From Pollutimonas subterranea (GTDB lineage: Bacteria; Pseudomonadota; Gammaproteobacteria; Burkholderiales; Burkholderiaceae_B), in NCBI RefSeq assembly GCF_002849655.1, contig NZ_PDNW01000022.1, positions 1-60,228 of the forward strand: a DNA stretch of 60,228 nt. Reading direction: 5' to 3'. Under the pieces are notes generated by a model, which worked only from the letters and a program-made list of their open reading frames with translations, was not told where the DNA came from and made no database searches. Within the stretch, counting starts at the first letter, position 1, and each line of letters begins with the position of its first letter. The translations under genes and the position numbers were made by a program. Positions 1 to 8,058 of this stretch are shown here, piece by piece.

Positions 1-66
1 CATCATTCAAACATCTTTATGCTCGGCGGCGAGAGCTATCGACTGAAGCAGAAAACATCCAGTTAG
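1..66 (+). CDS. istB: IstB-type IS21 transposition helper ATPase, C-terminal tail (partial)
   Basis: The first 21 codons and a TAG stop are in frame from base 1. The peptide contains HHSNIFMLGGESYRLKQK, which matches the conserved C-terminal end of IstB, the AAA+ helper protein of IS21-family elements (DRLxHHS...GxSYRLK). Everything N-terminal, including the Walker motifs, lies outside the window. The IS21-like terminal repeats immediately downstream support the assignment. The recognition is from family knowledge on a short peptide, but motif and position agree. Confidence 0.75.
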   Translation, partial: HHSNIFMLGGESYRLKQKTSS

Positions 67-127
67 CAAAGAATGGGTGGGTCAATTTTATTGGCCAATA
101 GTGGGTCAAAAGTAATGGCCATTGACA
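1..127 (+). mobile_element. IS21-family insertion sequence, one end
   Basis: After the istB stop there are two 19-bp direct repeats, at 78-96 and 102-120, each beginning TGGGTCAA and ending ATGGCC or TTGGCC. Multiple terminal repeats of this kind are typical transposase-binding sites of IS21-family ends. On the minus strand the element begins TGTCAATGGCC at base 127. The element lies inside a type I restriction gene, whose reading frame stops matching its family exactly at this point. The other end and the target duplication are outside the window. Confidence 0.75.
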
Positions 128-320
128 TGTGGAACAGAACGTAGTCAGCACGCTTGCTCCGGGCGCGCGTGTGTAGCTTGCCTCGGACGATAATTCGACC
201 CTTGGTCAGCGAAAACTCTTCACGCACCTGAGTAACAATGTCCCAACCGGCCTGTTCAAGTGCAGGCGTGATGAACTTGGTACAGATATCGCGTTCCGAA
301 AGGTCTTTTTTGTTGGTCAT
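128..320 (-). pseudogene. hsdR: Type I restriction enzyme R subunit, N-terminal fragment cut by IS21-family element
   Basis: The 64 codons from ATG at 320 match the N-terminus of HsdR-type restriction subunits: LSERDICTKFITPALEQAGW, then TKGRIIVRGK and KRADYVL, the start of the PD-(D/E)xK nuclease domain. Immediately after RADYVLFH the frame enters the IS21-family terminus, so the catalytic D...ExK part, the helicase motor and the rest are missing here. If the IS is a simple insertion, the remainder of hsdR and perhaps hsdS/hsdM lie beyond the left edge. The gene is probable cargo of the Tn7-like element. It is broken and unlikely to make active restriction enzyme. Confidence 0.7.
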
Positions 321-461
321 CTAGAGGTCTCGCTCGATACGTAACGGCCCCAAACTATCAGAGCAATGAATCGTTACATGATAGCGCAGGCCTTTTGGCT
401 AGACTAACCGCAACACATACCCTCCAAGGGTCAAGCTGCTTTCGAGCTCAACGCGACCCTA

Positions 462-1100
462 CTATGCCTTCTCGATATCCGAATAGTCAGTAAGCCAATG
501 GTTTCGCCCGTAGCAATAGTCCGGAAACTCACGATCAAGCGAGGTCTCACCCCGAAGTAAGCATCTGGCAAGGTCTGCAACGGCTTTTAACTCTTTCTCG
601 TTTCGCACCTCCAATGGTGCGACCAGCGCTACGCCTGTGGCCCATGACAGACGTTCACGACGCCAACTTGCGTGAACGTCAAAATCAATACCGTCACGCT
701 GGAGGTTCTTTGTAACTGCATCTAGATTGTCATAGTACTGACGCAGCTCTTCCTGTGGGGGTGACGTGGTATAGCTTGTAATCCTCTTGCGTGAGCGGCC
801 TATCTGTTTATAGTTTGGAGTCGAGTCGCTGAAGAGCTCGCCCTCTTGTGGAGGCTCTCCCGCTTCGCTCCACGCTCGATCCTGAATCTCATCCTTATAG
901 GACATGCGTGGATGCTTCCACCAGACAATAACGCGCCGTTCACCCAAAATGAACCCCACGTCGTCCCACCAAGACAAAGCACCTGGAGACGTTTCTTCAT
1001 ACGAGTGTGGCATGAAGAGCCCATCCTTCATTACCCATCGGCAACAGCGATGATATGCTCGCTGAGACTCGCGCATTCGTTCAAGTCGTTTAATTTTCAT
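462..1100 (-). CDS. Hypothetical protein, 212 aa, transposon cargo
   Basis: I do not recognise this protein. It starts at ATG 1100 behind a weak GGTGA ribosome site and is rich in charged and aromatic residues: N-terminal KIKRLERMRESQRAYHRCC, then GALSWWDDVGFILGERRVIVWW, and C-terminal GRNHWLTDYSDIE. I see no signal peptide, membrane segment or nuclease motif. It lies 123 bp downstream of the orphan ParS-like antitoxin on the same strand and upstream of the broken hsdR. That setting suggests an accessory or defence-related role, but nothing in the sequence shows a function. It does not resemble a RES toxin. Confidence 0.6.
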   Translation of the reverse strand: MKIKRLERMRESQRAYHRCCRWVMKDGLFMPHSYEETSPGALSWWDDVGFILGERRVIVWWKHPRMSYKDEIQDRAWSEAGEPPQEGELFSDSTPNYKQIGRSRKRITSYTTSPPQEELRQYYDNLDAVTKNLQRDGIDFDVHASWRRERLSWATGVALVAPLEVRNEKELKAVADLARCLLRGETSLDREFPDYCYGRNHWLTDYSDIEKA

Positions 1101-1223
1101 TGCTTCACCATCTAATAAAGATCACCACGCCGTCCACTGAAAGTTGCAACCGCTATCGCGACTTAGCTTCTGCCAACTCTATAGCGCTCAAGTGTTTGAA
1201 GTGACTGATGATAATGAAACACA

Positions 1224-1442
1224 TCAAACCACACCGCCAAACTCAATCGCACGCAAAACACGCCTGACATGTTGCGCCCCTTGTGCAGTGACACATAAAT
1301 CGATCGGTTTACATCCACCAAGAGCCGTGTTTGGCGTAGACAACCACGCTTGCGCAGCATGGCTATTTCCAAATACGACTTCTGCCAACTTCTGTACCGA
1401 TCTCAGCTTCGCTCTATGCGGCTCCATATCGTACTCGCCCAC
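1224..1442 (-). CDS. MbcA/ParS/Xre-type antitoxin, toxin-binding domain only (72 aa)
   Basis: The segment LAEVVFGNSHAAQAWLSTPN-TALGG-KPIDL-GAQHVRRVLRAIEFGGV follows the DUF2384 pattern (EVFG...AxxWLxxPNxALGGxxPL...GxxxVxxxLxxIExG) of antitoxins that bind RES-domain toxins. It starts at GTG 1442, 18 bp after an in-frame TAA, or at ATG 1427. The usual N-terminal Xre helix-turn-helix half is missing, and no RES toxin gene follows; the next gene is an unrelated 212-residue protein. It may be a remnant, or a free-standing antidote that protects against RES toxins of rival elements. Confidence 0.6.
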   Translation of the reverse strand: MGEYDMEPHRAKLRSVQKLAEVVFGNSHAAQAWLSTPNTALGGCKPIDLCVTAQGAQHVRRVLRAIEFGGVV

Positions 1443-1649
1443 GATTACCGATCCGACTGCTTATCGTATCCATAGTCAAATGAGATGCAGCCGTCCCGCT
1501 CCAACGACTTCCAGCACTCCATGAGCGAGTGAGGCGTACGTCTCGCCGATGTATTAATCACGAATCTCCAAATTTACGTCCTCTGCTGCAGCTGCGTTGA
1601 AACATAGCGCATGGCATTGACTCTCTCATTTGTCTATGGCGCTCCAGCT
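1443..1649. other. Gene-free gap in the cargo
   Basis: No convincing reading frame, repeat or RNA is seen between the ParS-like gene and the small membrane protein. It could hold the remains of the lost N-terminal half of the antitoxin, but I could not recognise that half in any frame. Confidence 0.4.
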
Positions 1650-1850
1650 TTACGACTGAGGATCCGATCTATCGTTAGGACGGGTCCGATAAGCTTTCTC
1701 GACAGCAATACGGGTCTTCGGGCTAGCGCTTGTTTCATTGTGTGGATTAAAGCGCCGCTGCGCCGACTCGCTGCTGAAATACAGCGAAAATAATCCGAAC
1801 GCGATAAGAATTGACCCTAGAATGATGATCCAGAATGTTGCGGAATCCAT
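1650..1850 (-). CDS. Small single-pass membrane protein, last gene of the transposition operon (66 aa)
   Basis: ATG at 1850 follows a strong AAAGGAG ribosome site and lies 11 bp after the stop of the second tniQ gene, so it should be cotranscribed and translated. Residues 6-26 (FWIIILGSILIAFGLFSLYF) form one membrane helix, followed by a polar, arginine-rich tail of about 40 residues. I know no family. Position and ribosome site suggest it belongs to the transposon backbone rather than to cargo; a membrane anchor for transposition proteins or a small accessory protein are guesses. Confidence 0.6.
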   Translation of the reverse strand: MDSATFWIIILGSILIAFGLFSLYFSSESAQRRFNPHNETSASPKTRIAVEKAYRTRPNDRSDPQS

Positions 1851-1861
1851 AACGTACTCCT

Positions 1862-3712
1862 TTAGTCTATTGTGCTCCCATTACCATGCATCAAAAATCT
1901 AGCGGATGCGGCTATCCTCTCATCCGCCTTATCATTTAAATCCGCAACTCTATAGAAGTACTGTCGTCCGCCGTCAACATCCGGACCCGTGGCCGGATCA
2001 CATAACAAACACAAGCGTAGCGTTTTGGGCGATGTCCCTCTCTTTTTTGCAAGCGTGGCAAGTGATACATACTTTGCCTGAAACGATTTCAAATCCTTTT
2101 GGCGAACCTGAACGCTACCTTGAGTACGGCCAGAACAGCTGATTAGTAAGCCTTTGCGCACCAGGAAGTAGGCAACCTCTTGCTTTATACCCAGCGCCTT
2201 TGCTGCCTGGTCAACGGATAGAGGCAGATCATTATCAAATCTGAATTTTTGTAGCCACTCCGTGAGCGCGACACGGCTTACTCTGGCCTGACCTAACGGA
2301 ATAGTGCTTGCACTACCATTAACCGTCTGAATTTTCCCAGTCATCAACGCTTTGACCAAACCAATGAATTCCTCATTGGTAAGCTTGCCGCACTTCATGA
2401 CGTGCGTGAATGAAACGGCATCGGCCGCCCGGTGCCCTTGGTTATGAAAAATGAGCCTATGCAGTTGATGAAGCGAAATAAACCACGCAGCAGCCTTATA
2501 GATTACTGGCGAAATATCCGCCTTTATAATCTCTGCTTCAATCAGTAGTCGAATGCGCCGTTCCTGAAGGTGCAATAGCTGTGCTGCTTTCTGCAGTGTC
2601 ACGCCATCAATATGCTGCAGTCGTCGAGTCTCAACAGTGGTTATCCGACGACCGTGAGTTGTACCCACCTCAGCCGCTGCGACAATTGTACCCAGCCGCT
2701 TAAGCACCGAAGGTGCCGCCTTCGACTTTGCGGTGGCGTCCTTGAGCGTCATTCTTGGATGCTTAGCGAGCGTGCCTCGGGAAAATGACTTATTCCTCTT
2801 TGTGAGGGCTCCTTGCCAGTGATCATTGACAAATTTCTCGAACTCATCTCGCAAGAATTGATATTCTGAGCCCCTCAAACAACGATATAGAACGGTGTAT
2901 ACCACCCCAAAATCTCGGCGAACACTTTGCGTAGACGGAAGCGCTTGATTCAATGCCAGTAGCGTTAAAAAACTCTCCGGCCAACGATCTAAAGTGTTCG
3001 CCGCCGCCGTCATCAATACACGATCATTGAATAATCGGCATGAGAGCGCACTCTCGCGTAAAGACTGTTTACCAGAACCACAAGCCAGCATCCCCATGTA
3101 ATGGGCCAACTTGGCAGCCTTAAAATACGTCAACCCAAAAAGGGCCTGGCTACCTTCACAAAACAGGGACCGATGCAGCTTTTGCTGTAGTCGATACAGC
3201 GGTTCGGGGACGGCATGATCTTCCGAGCGAGTTAGGATGAGTCCGCATTTGCAAAGTCCTGGGAGAGAACGGGCGAGTTGAGGGCTATGGCAGCTCGGAC
3301 ATTCATCACGCAAGTACGACCGATGTTTAACGCAAATCACGGTCGTTCTATATGCCCAATTCGCCAAAAATATGCCGTTCTCCACAACACATTTAGGACA
3401 CCAACGAATTCGCGGAGTTAAGAATAGTTTTCGGTGCTCTTTCGCCTCAATCACCACATGCTCTGGATCCATCAAACGGCCGAGTTCTTCCTCTTGCAGC
3501 GAGGCATGGCGCTGTAAGAACTCGAGCTTGGATGTACGAGCAAGCGGAGATGCCTCAACCAACCCTCGCAACTCCTGATAGCCATTGACGCGAAGCAGCC
3601 GGTGCAAATACGCATCGAGTAGTTCTCCTTGCACCGGTCGCGGTCTTAAAACAAAGGGCAGACTATCTGCTGTATTCTCCCAGTTGTCTGCCCTCTCAGC
3701 GAAGGTGTTCAC
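1862..3712 (-). CDS. tniQ: TniQ/TnsD-family target selector, long form (616 aa)
   Basis: TniQ proteins recognise or recruit the transposition target for TnsABC. The N-terminal part has the TniQ pattern PFVLRPRPVQGELLDAYLHR and zinc-binding pairs at Cys105/Cys108, Cys127/His130, Cys138/Cys141 and Cys154/Cys156. The C-terminal half contains two HTH-like stretches (LSVDQAAKALGIKQEVAYFL and ATLAKKRGTSPKTLR), as expected for a DNA-reading TnsD-type protein. The start is GTG 3712, because a perfect AAGGAGG lies four bases before it; a longer TTG start at 3748 has none. It overlaps the preceding tniQ by 17 bp. By length and HTH content it is the better candidate for reading the gyrB site (inference). 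Confidence 0.85.
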   Translation of the reverse strand: MNTFAERADNWENTADSLPFVLRPRPVQGELLDAYLHRLLRVNGYQELRGLVEASPLARTSKLEFLQRHASLQEEELGRLMDPEHVVIEAKEHRKLFLTPRIRWCPKCVVENGIFLANWAYRTTVICVKHRSYLRDECPSCHSPQLARSLPGLCKCGLILTRSEDHAVPEPLYRLQQKLHRSLFCEGSQALFGLTYFKAAKLAHYMGMLACGSGKQSLRESALSCRLFNDRVLMTAAANTLDRWPESFLTLLALNQALPSTQSVRRDFGVVYTVLYRCLRGSEYQFLRDEFEKFVNDHWQGALTKRNKSFSRGTLAKHPRMTLKDATAKSKAAPSVLKRLGTIVAAAEVGTTHGRRITTVETRRLQHIDGVTLQKAAQLLHLQERRIRLLIEAEIIKADISPVIYKAAAWFISLHQLHRLIFHNQGHRAADAVSFTHVMKCGKLTNEEFIGLVKALMTGKIQTVNGSASTIPLGQARVSRVALTEWLQKFRFDNDLPLSVDQAAKALGIKQEVAYFLVRKGLLISCSGRTQGSVQVRQKDLKSFQAKYVSLATLAKKRGTSPKTLRLCLLCDPATGPDVDGGRQYFYRVADLNDKADERIAASARFLMHGNGSTID

Positions 3713-5150
3713 AGAACCTCCTTCGCTGCGCGTGCAAACTCGCTTCAAGGAGCGCCTTCCAATGCTGCAGCTCTGCCATACTACATCTCATGAGATGCGC
3801 TATCAGACGTTTATATGGCCGCTGACGCGGCCTACCCGGCAATCGTCGAGGCAGGCCAATACCGGACCAAAAATCGTTTAGGTCCGAGATGCGAAAATCC
3901 ATACACGCTGCAAATACCAGCAAGTTGATCAAATTCGCCAAGCACACCTCGCGGTCTACTGCCGCATCGGTCTCCTCGTCGGCGCTCAGTAAGTCCTTAG
4001 TCGGAGCGAGAGTCCAAGTTGCGGACGCATAGCCTCCTTGGTGTGCTTCATCGACGGCTTGCGGCCACCATTGATCAAATTGCCGCAATGCTGAGACCCC
4101 GATGTTTAACGGCACCTGGCTATGAACATGTATCAGTACACGGCTTAGCCGAGCCACACGATGCGGATAAATCAGCTCAGCAGTTTTCTTAAACTTCCTT
4201 TCTGCCGCGCTCTTCCTCCTGGTACCGGACGCCTCAAACGAGCCAGGAACAACCATGTGCGCCAACGTAGAAACATACTCTGGTATGTGACAACCGGCTG
4301 GCTGCATAACTATCCGCCACAGGTAAAGCCATCGGATGAACAAAAAGGTCACGGGCGGATTAATGCCAATTGCATATTCAATTTGCATTGTGTTTGGCTC
4401 GTCTTCGACGTTCAATGCTGCGTTTGCATAACTCTCCAGCCCCCAATCGAGGTCTACCACGCTGCGTGCTGCAGTTGGAGAGTTCCATGTAAGCGACGAC
4501 AGGTAAGCAACGTAGACTTCATGAATGGCTACCTGCTCACGGTATCGAGCCAAGTTGGATGGCACACCCCCCATGAAGAAGTGGCTGTGCAGTGAGAAGA
4601 ACTGATCCCTTATTACCGAGCGTAGCGTCCCAGTTGAGCTAACACCGTCGTAGACCTTGTGTCCCGCAGAACAACGCCAACCTCCGTTTAATCCCGACCA
4701 GGACAAGGGCTTTTCGCAAACACGACATACGGAGCTCAACGATTCATTATGCACTGGACAGGTTTTAGCCAAAGGAAACACCCAATACTCTCGGTGTATC
4801 GGCTCTTCTTTCATGCATGTGCAGCAGAACCAAACGTGTTTTGAACGCTGTTTAGGAAACTTGTTGTTGGTCCGATAAAACTCGTCTTTGAACAAATATT
4901 CCCGCTGGCGCCAGAATTGTGCCTCGGAATAGTCAGGTTCTCCAATTGTCACTGCCAACTCCCGCAATAGACTGGCAGAGCGCTCCAGATCCTTTGCATA
5001 AATGTGGCATACCGCGTTGTAATACCCGCCAACCGCTATTCGATGGCCGTTGGCAGCCAAGAAGCGGTAGATGTAACCCACCAAACTTTCTTGGCCATGT
5101 CGTTTTGGCCGACAGGGGAACGAAGAGAACGCTAGCAACCTACTGCTCAT
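3696..5150 (-). CDS. tniQ: TniQ-family protein, first copy (484 aa)
   Basis: It opens with FPCRPKRHGQESLVGYIYRF, the conserved TniQ N-terminal block. Zinc ligands follow at Cys109/110/112, Cys131/His134, Cys142/Cys145 and Cys160/His164. It occupies the tniD position of Tn6022-type operons and overlaps the tnsC stop by 4 bp (ATGA), which implies translational coupling. TniQ proteins bridge TnsC to a target-recognition factor; having two in one operon suggests division of labour, for example one for the chromosomal site and one for mobile DNA or as a structural partner. No Cas genes are in the window, so a CRISPR-guided role is not supported. Confidence 0.87.
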   Translation of the reverse strand: MSSRLLAFSSFPCRPKRHGQESLVGYIYRFLAANGHRIAVGGYYNAVCHIYAKDLERSASLLRELAVTIGEPDYSEAQFWRQREYLFKDEFYRTNNKFPKQRSKHVWFCCTCMKEEPIHREYWVFPLAKTCPVHNESLSSVCRVCEKPLSWSGLNGGWRCSAGHKVYDGVSSTGTLRSVIRDQFFSLHSHFFMGGVPSNLARYREQVAIHEVYVAYLSSLTWNSPTAARSVVDLDWGLESYANAALNVEDEPNTMQIEYAIGINPPVTFLFIRWLYLWRIVMQPAGCHIPEYVSTLAHMVVPGSFEASGTRRKSAAERKFKKTAELIYPHRVARLSRVLIHVHSQVPLNIGVSALRQFDQWWPQAVDEAHQGGYASATWTLAPTKDLLSADEETDAAVDREVCLANLINLLVFAACMDFRISDLNDFWSGIGLPRRLPGRPRQRPYKRLIAHLMRCSMAELQHWKALLEASLHAQRRRFCEHLR

Positions 5151-6085
5151 ACCGGTCGATCCAATGCGAACGGCTCGCCTGGCCGGTCGAGCCTACGAAA
5201 TACAAAACGTGGATTGAAAGGGTTGAGCTGGCCGATGGCGCCACGCCAGATTGTCGTGAATGCAAACTCCAAGTCGCTTCGCGTTATTTCCTCACCTCCA
5301 ATTTCCCACGTCTTCTCTAGCGCTGACGCCAAGAGCTTCTTCAAATAGCCGACACGTCCATCCGTGGCGTAATACATGCGTTGAGTCAGGTCTTGGACGC
5401 TCATGTCCCCGCGTGACAAGGGCAAGGGAAGCACAGGTAGAAGCGCATTCAGCACATCGAAACTCGCCTCCAGGAACTGTGGCTCATCAGGGTTCCCCAG
5501 TGATAGTATTAGAGGCGCGCTGAACCTGCGACGCAACTGAACATTGACACGTAAGAGATTTTCCAGTCGCGGTATGCCAAACAGAACAACCGGAATCTCT
5601 ATGGCATTCAGCAAGTTCTTCAGCCAATCTGCAGTCGCATATTGACTTTTACTCTGTCCACGGTCGTATACGTGCTGAGCCTCATCTAATACAAGCATCT
5701 CCGTCTTCGAGTTTTTCACCAACAGTCGGATGCGTGCCGTTTGGTCGATAACTCGCCCCTTTTCTGGAAATGGGTCGCCCAAAGCCTCCAGGATCTGTCG
5801 AGCTAGACTACCAACCGTGCCCACCGACGGCACCTCTATCAGCACCACCGGCGTCACTGTCTGCTCTACAAGATGTTGGCGCGGATATCGTGCGCAAAAG
5901 GATCGAGCCAAACTCGTTTTGCCGCAGCCGCTTTCACCAATCACTACCAGATTCCTGACGATGCTCGTCTGCCGATACAGCTGTATCACATGCTCCATCT
6001 GCTGCAAAATTTGGGAAAACGTGTCGAAACTCACATACTCACCGTCAAACGTGACGAGGGCACGATAGAACTGTTCTCTGTCCAT
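5147..6085 (-). CDS. tnsC: TnsC/TniB-family AAA+ transposition regulator (312 aa)
   Basis: TnsC-type ATPases form filaments on target DNA and link the target selector to the transposase. Walker A is at residues 50-57 (GESGCGKT), Walker B at 130-135 (MLVLDE) followed by AQH, and a sensor-like stretch PVVLFGIPRLENLL follows, as in TniB/TnsC proteins. Its length of about 310 residues fits TniB of the Tn6022 group better than the 555-residue TnsC of Tn7. Its ATG overlaps the tnsB TAA by one base, with AGGGGCG just upstream, so it is coupled to tnsB. Confidence 0.93.
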   Translation of the reverse strand: MDREQFYRALVTFDGEYVSFDTFSQILQQMEHVIQLYRQTSIVRNLVVIGESGCGKTSLARSFCARYPRQHLVEQTVTPVVLIEVPSVGTVGSLARQILEALGDPFPEKGRVIDQTARIRLLVKNSKTEMLVLDEAQHVYDRGQSKSQYATADWLKNLLNAIEIPVVLFGIPRLENLLRVNVQLRRRFSAPLILSLGNPDEPQFLEASFDVLNALLPVLPLPLSRGDMSVQDLTQRMYYATDGRVGYLKKLLASALEKTWEIGGEEITRSDLEFAFTTIWRGAIGQLNPFNPRFVFRRLDRPGEPFALDRPV

Positions 6086-8058
6086 TACAACGCCCCTTTG
6101 CGCATTTGAAACGTCTGCAGTCGCGGTCTATCGTTACGCACCAACGGGGGCGAAATATTGAGCGCATCGCGGGCCGGGTGAGATGCAATATCTTCAGGAC
6201 GCCGCTCGGAACTATCGGCAAATGATCTCTCTGGCTTAGAAGCGTATCGTGCACCCTGACGCCGCTTGGAGTGTTTTTTGCTGAAAATTAATTCAGAAAT
6301 GTACGCTTGGATTGCGCGCTTCGCTGCATAGAGCGCCTCAATATCTACCGCCGCTTGACCTTGAGCTCTGACCTCTGCTTTTATAAGCTTATGTTGCTCC
6401 AAGGTTAAGCCATTTGCATATTCAAATTCATTTGCCTGAGCAACATGAACGGCTTCGTTGGAATCTGGTTCACAGAGTCGAATTTTTCCCATATCAGCAT
6501 GGTCAACGAGGACGGTAAGGCGTACACCTTCACCATATCGACGCATAATCGTTGCAAGCGCATCACCAGCATAATGTAAGCCATACACTACTATTCCATC
6601 GTGGCGAAGACTGCGCCTCAGGGGCATGCCCATTTCTTCTATGAGGCGGTCAATACTCTGCGGTAGCCTTGGCGGATTAGTCCGGGCACTACTCGTCCAT
6701 TTTTCAAATGGGGTAGTTCCTAGTCCTCGGTGCACCGTGTGTGCGTACTCGTCAATCATCCATTTTTCGAAGATATTTTTGAATTGCGTCAATGTCAGAA
6801 CTGCATTGCGCTCTGGGTCGTAATCACCGCGCTGATAAAATCTGGCAAATGAGGTTCCAGGAAGAAGATGAACAAACGAATAATTAATCGTTTTTAAATA
6901 ACGCTCAACGGCCCCCTTGAAGCGTGGCTCTCTTTTGGGACAATACAGTATGCGGATGCCAAAGTTTAAGGCCAAGTGGTCAAGAATAAGCCCATGAAAC
7001 TCTATGCCGTTGTCAACTATGATTGCCTGTGGAATGCCGTAACAAGGCCAAGGCTTAATAATCTCAAGGCCATCTGCGCTTGTTGTATAAATCTTCGGCA
7101 GCACGGCATGCCTAATCGCAGAAGTAACCGCGAGGGCTGACGCGCCATTGAACCCCACGTGGTAGCCCAATGGCATGCGGCTGTAGTGGTCCACCAGCAT
7201 AGTCAACATCGGACGCCCGAGAGGCATGCCTGTGCGTTCGTCAACAAGGAACACATCGATGGGTGAGTGGTCAACTTCTACTCGCTCGAGTATTCGAGTA
7301 GAGACCGCCCCGGGGCCGCTGATCGTGAATTTTCGGTCTGCTGCGGCTTTTCCTTCGCGCCATACCGTTTTTTCATACTGAGAAATTCGATTGAACAAAC
7401 GATACGTCGTGGCCTGGCTTGGCATCTTCAATTGCTGCCCGAGCGGGCGCAATGAGTTTTCATCTTCTATCAAAATGAAAAGACGATCATGCACGGCTTT
7501 GACCGTTGCCTGCGGACTTTTGGAGAACGCTTGATCGGCAGCTTGCTGGAATAGCTCAATCACCCGATTTGGCTGATAAAGACTGCGAGGGCCACGGCGG
7601 TCATGACGCGGTATCAAGATCCTAAACGTCTTGCACTGATAGAATGCTCGCATCCAACGATAAAGGGTTGTAAAAGACGGTGGTGCTGCATCGCCGATCC
7701 TATCGGCTACTACAGCGCAGATAGGCATTACAGATTGTGGCGTCAGAACACTTAGCGCTTCCTCCCGAATTGCAGATACGTATTCCAGACGCCGATTAAT
7801 TTCTTTCCGTATAGAGTCCTTCAGCTCATCAATTGGTCGTGAGTACAGTTTCTTCGGTTCCTCGTGCCAACTATCGCCATGGAATTTCAATGAACCGAGA
7901 GTGAGAGAACGTAGAAGAGCCTCTCTCTGGAACACCGTGACTTCGCCGGTCTCAATTCTTTCGGTGACGACGCTTTGATCAGGGTTTATCTGACGGACAA
8001 CATACAGAATGTCATCCAAATCAAAACGGCAATTTTTCAGAAATTCGTAGCCATTCAT
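6085..8058 (-). CDS. tnsB: TnsB/TniA-family DDE transposase (657 aa)
   Basis: This integrase-fold transposase binds the end repeats and joins the 3' ends to the target. The catalytic triad is visible as Asp263 (VEVDHSP), Asp349 (IIVDNG) and Glu385 (GAVERY); the last two are 35 residues apart, the DD(35)E spacing. HTH segments precede the catalytic core (about residues 105-225), and a beta-barrel with a C-terminal basic tail for TnsC contact follows. ATG 8058 has AAGGAG seven bases upstream and overlaps the tnsA end by 38 bp. The likely binding sites are the repeats at 9804-9866. Confidence 0.95.
   Translation of the reverse strand: MNGYEFLKNCRFDLDDILYVVRQINPDQSVVTERIETGEVTVFQREALLRSLTLGSLKFHGDSWHEEPKKLYSRPIDELKDSIRKEINRRLEYVSAIREEALSVLTPQSVMPICAVVADRIGDAAPPSFTTLYRWMRAFYQCKTFRILIPRHDRRGPRSLYQPNRVIELFQQAADQAFSKSPQATVKAVHDRLFILIEDENSLRPLGQQLKMPSQATTYRLFNRISQYEKTVWREGKAAADRKFTISGPGAVSTRILERVEVDHSPIDVFLVDERTGMPLGRPMLTMLVDHYSRMPLGYHVGFNGASALAVTSAIRHAVLPKIYTTSADGLEIIKPWPCYGIPQAIIVDNGIEFHGLILDHLALNFGIRILYCPKREPRFKGAVERYLKTINYSFVHLLPGTSFARFYQRGDYDPERNAVLTLTQFKNIFEKWMIDEYAHTVHRGLGTTPFEKWTSSARTNPPRLPQSIDRLIEEMGMPLRRSLRHDGIVVYGLHYAGDALATIMRRYGEGVRLTVLVDHADMGKIRLCEPDSNEAVHVAQANEFEYANGLTLEQHKLIKAEVRAQGQAAVDIEALYAAKRAIQAYISELIFSKKHSKRRQGARYASKPERSFADSSERRPEDIASHPARDALNISPPLVRNDRPRLQTFQMRKGAL

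Noticed and set aside
1100-1224. RES-type toxin partner of the ParS-like antitoxin
   Set aside because: No frame downstream of the antitoxin shows RES-domain residues; the next gene is unrelated.
1144-1524. A 126-codon plus-strand frame over the ParS-like gene
   Set aside because: The minus strand shows a clear DUF2384 pattern; the plus-strand peptide is rich in Cys/Thr/Pro without any motif.
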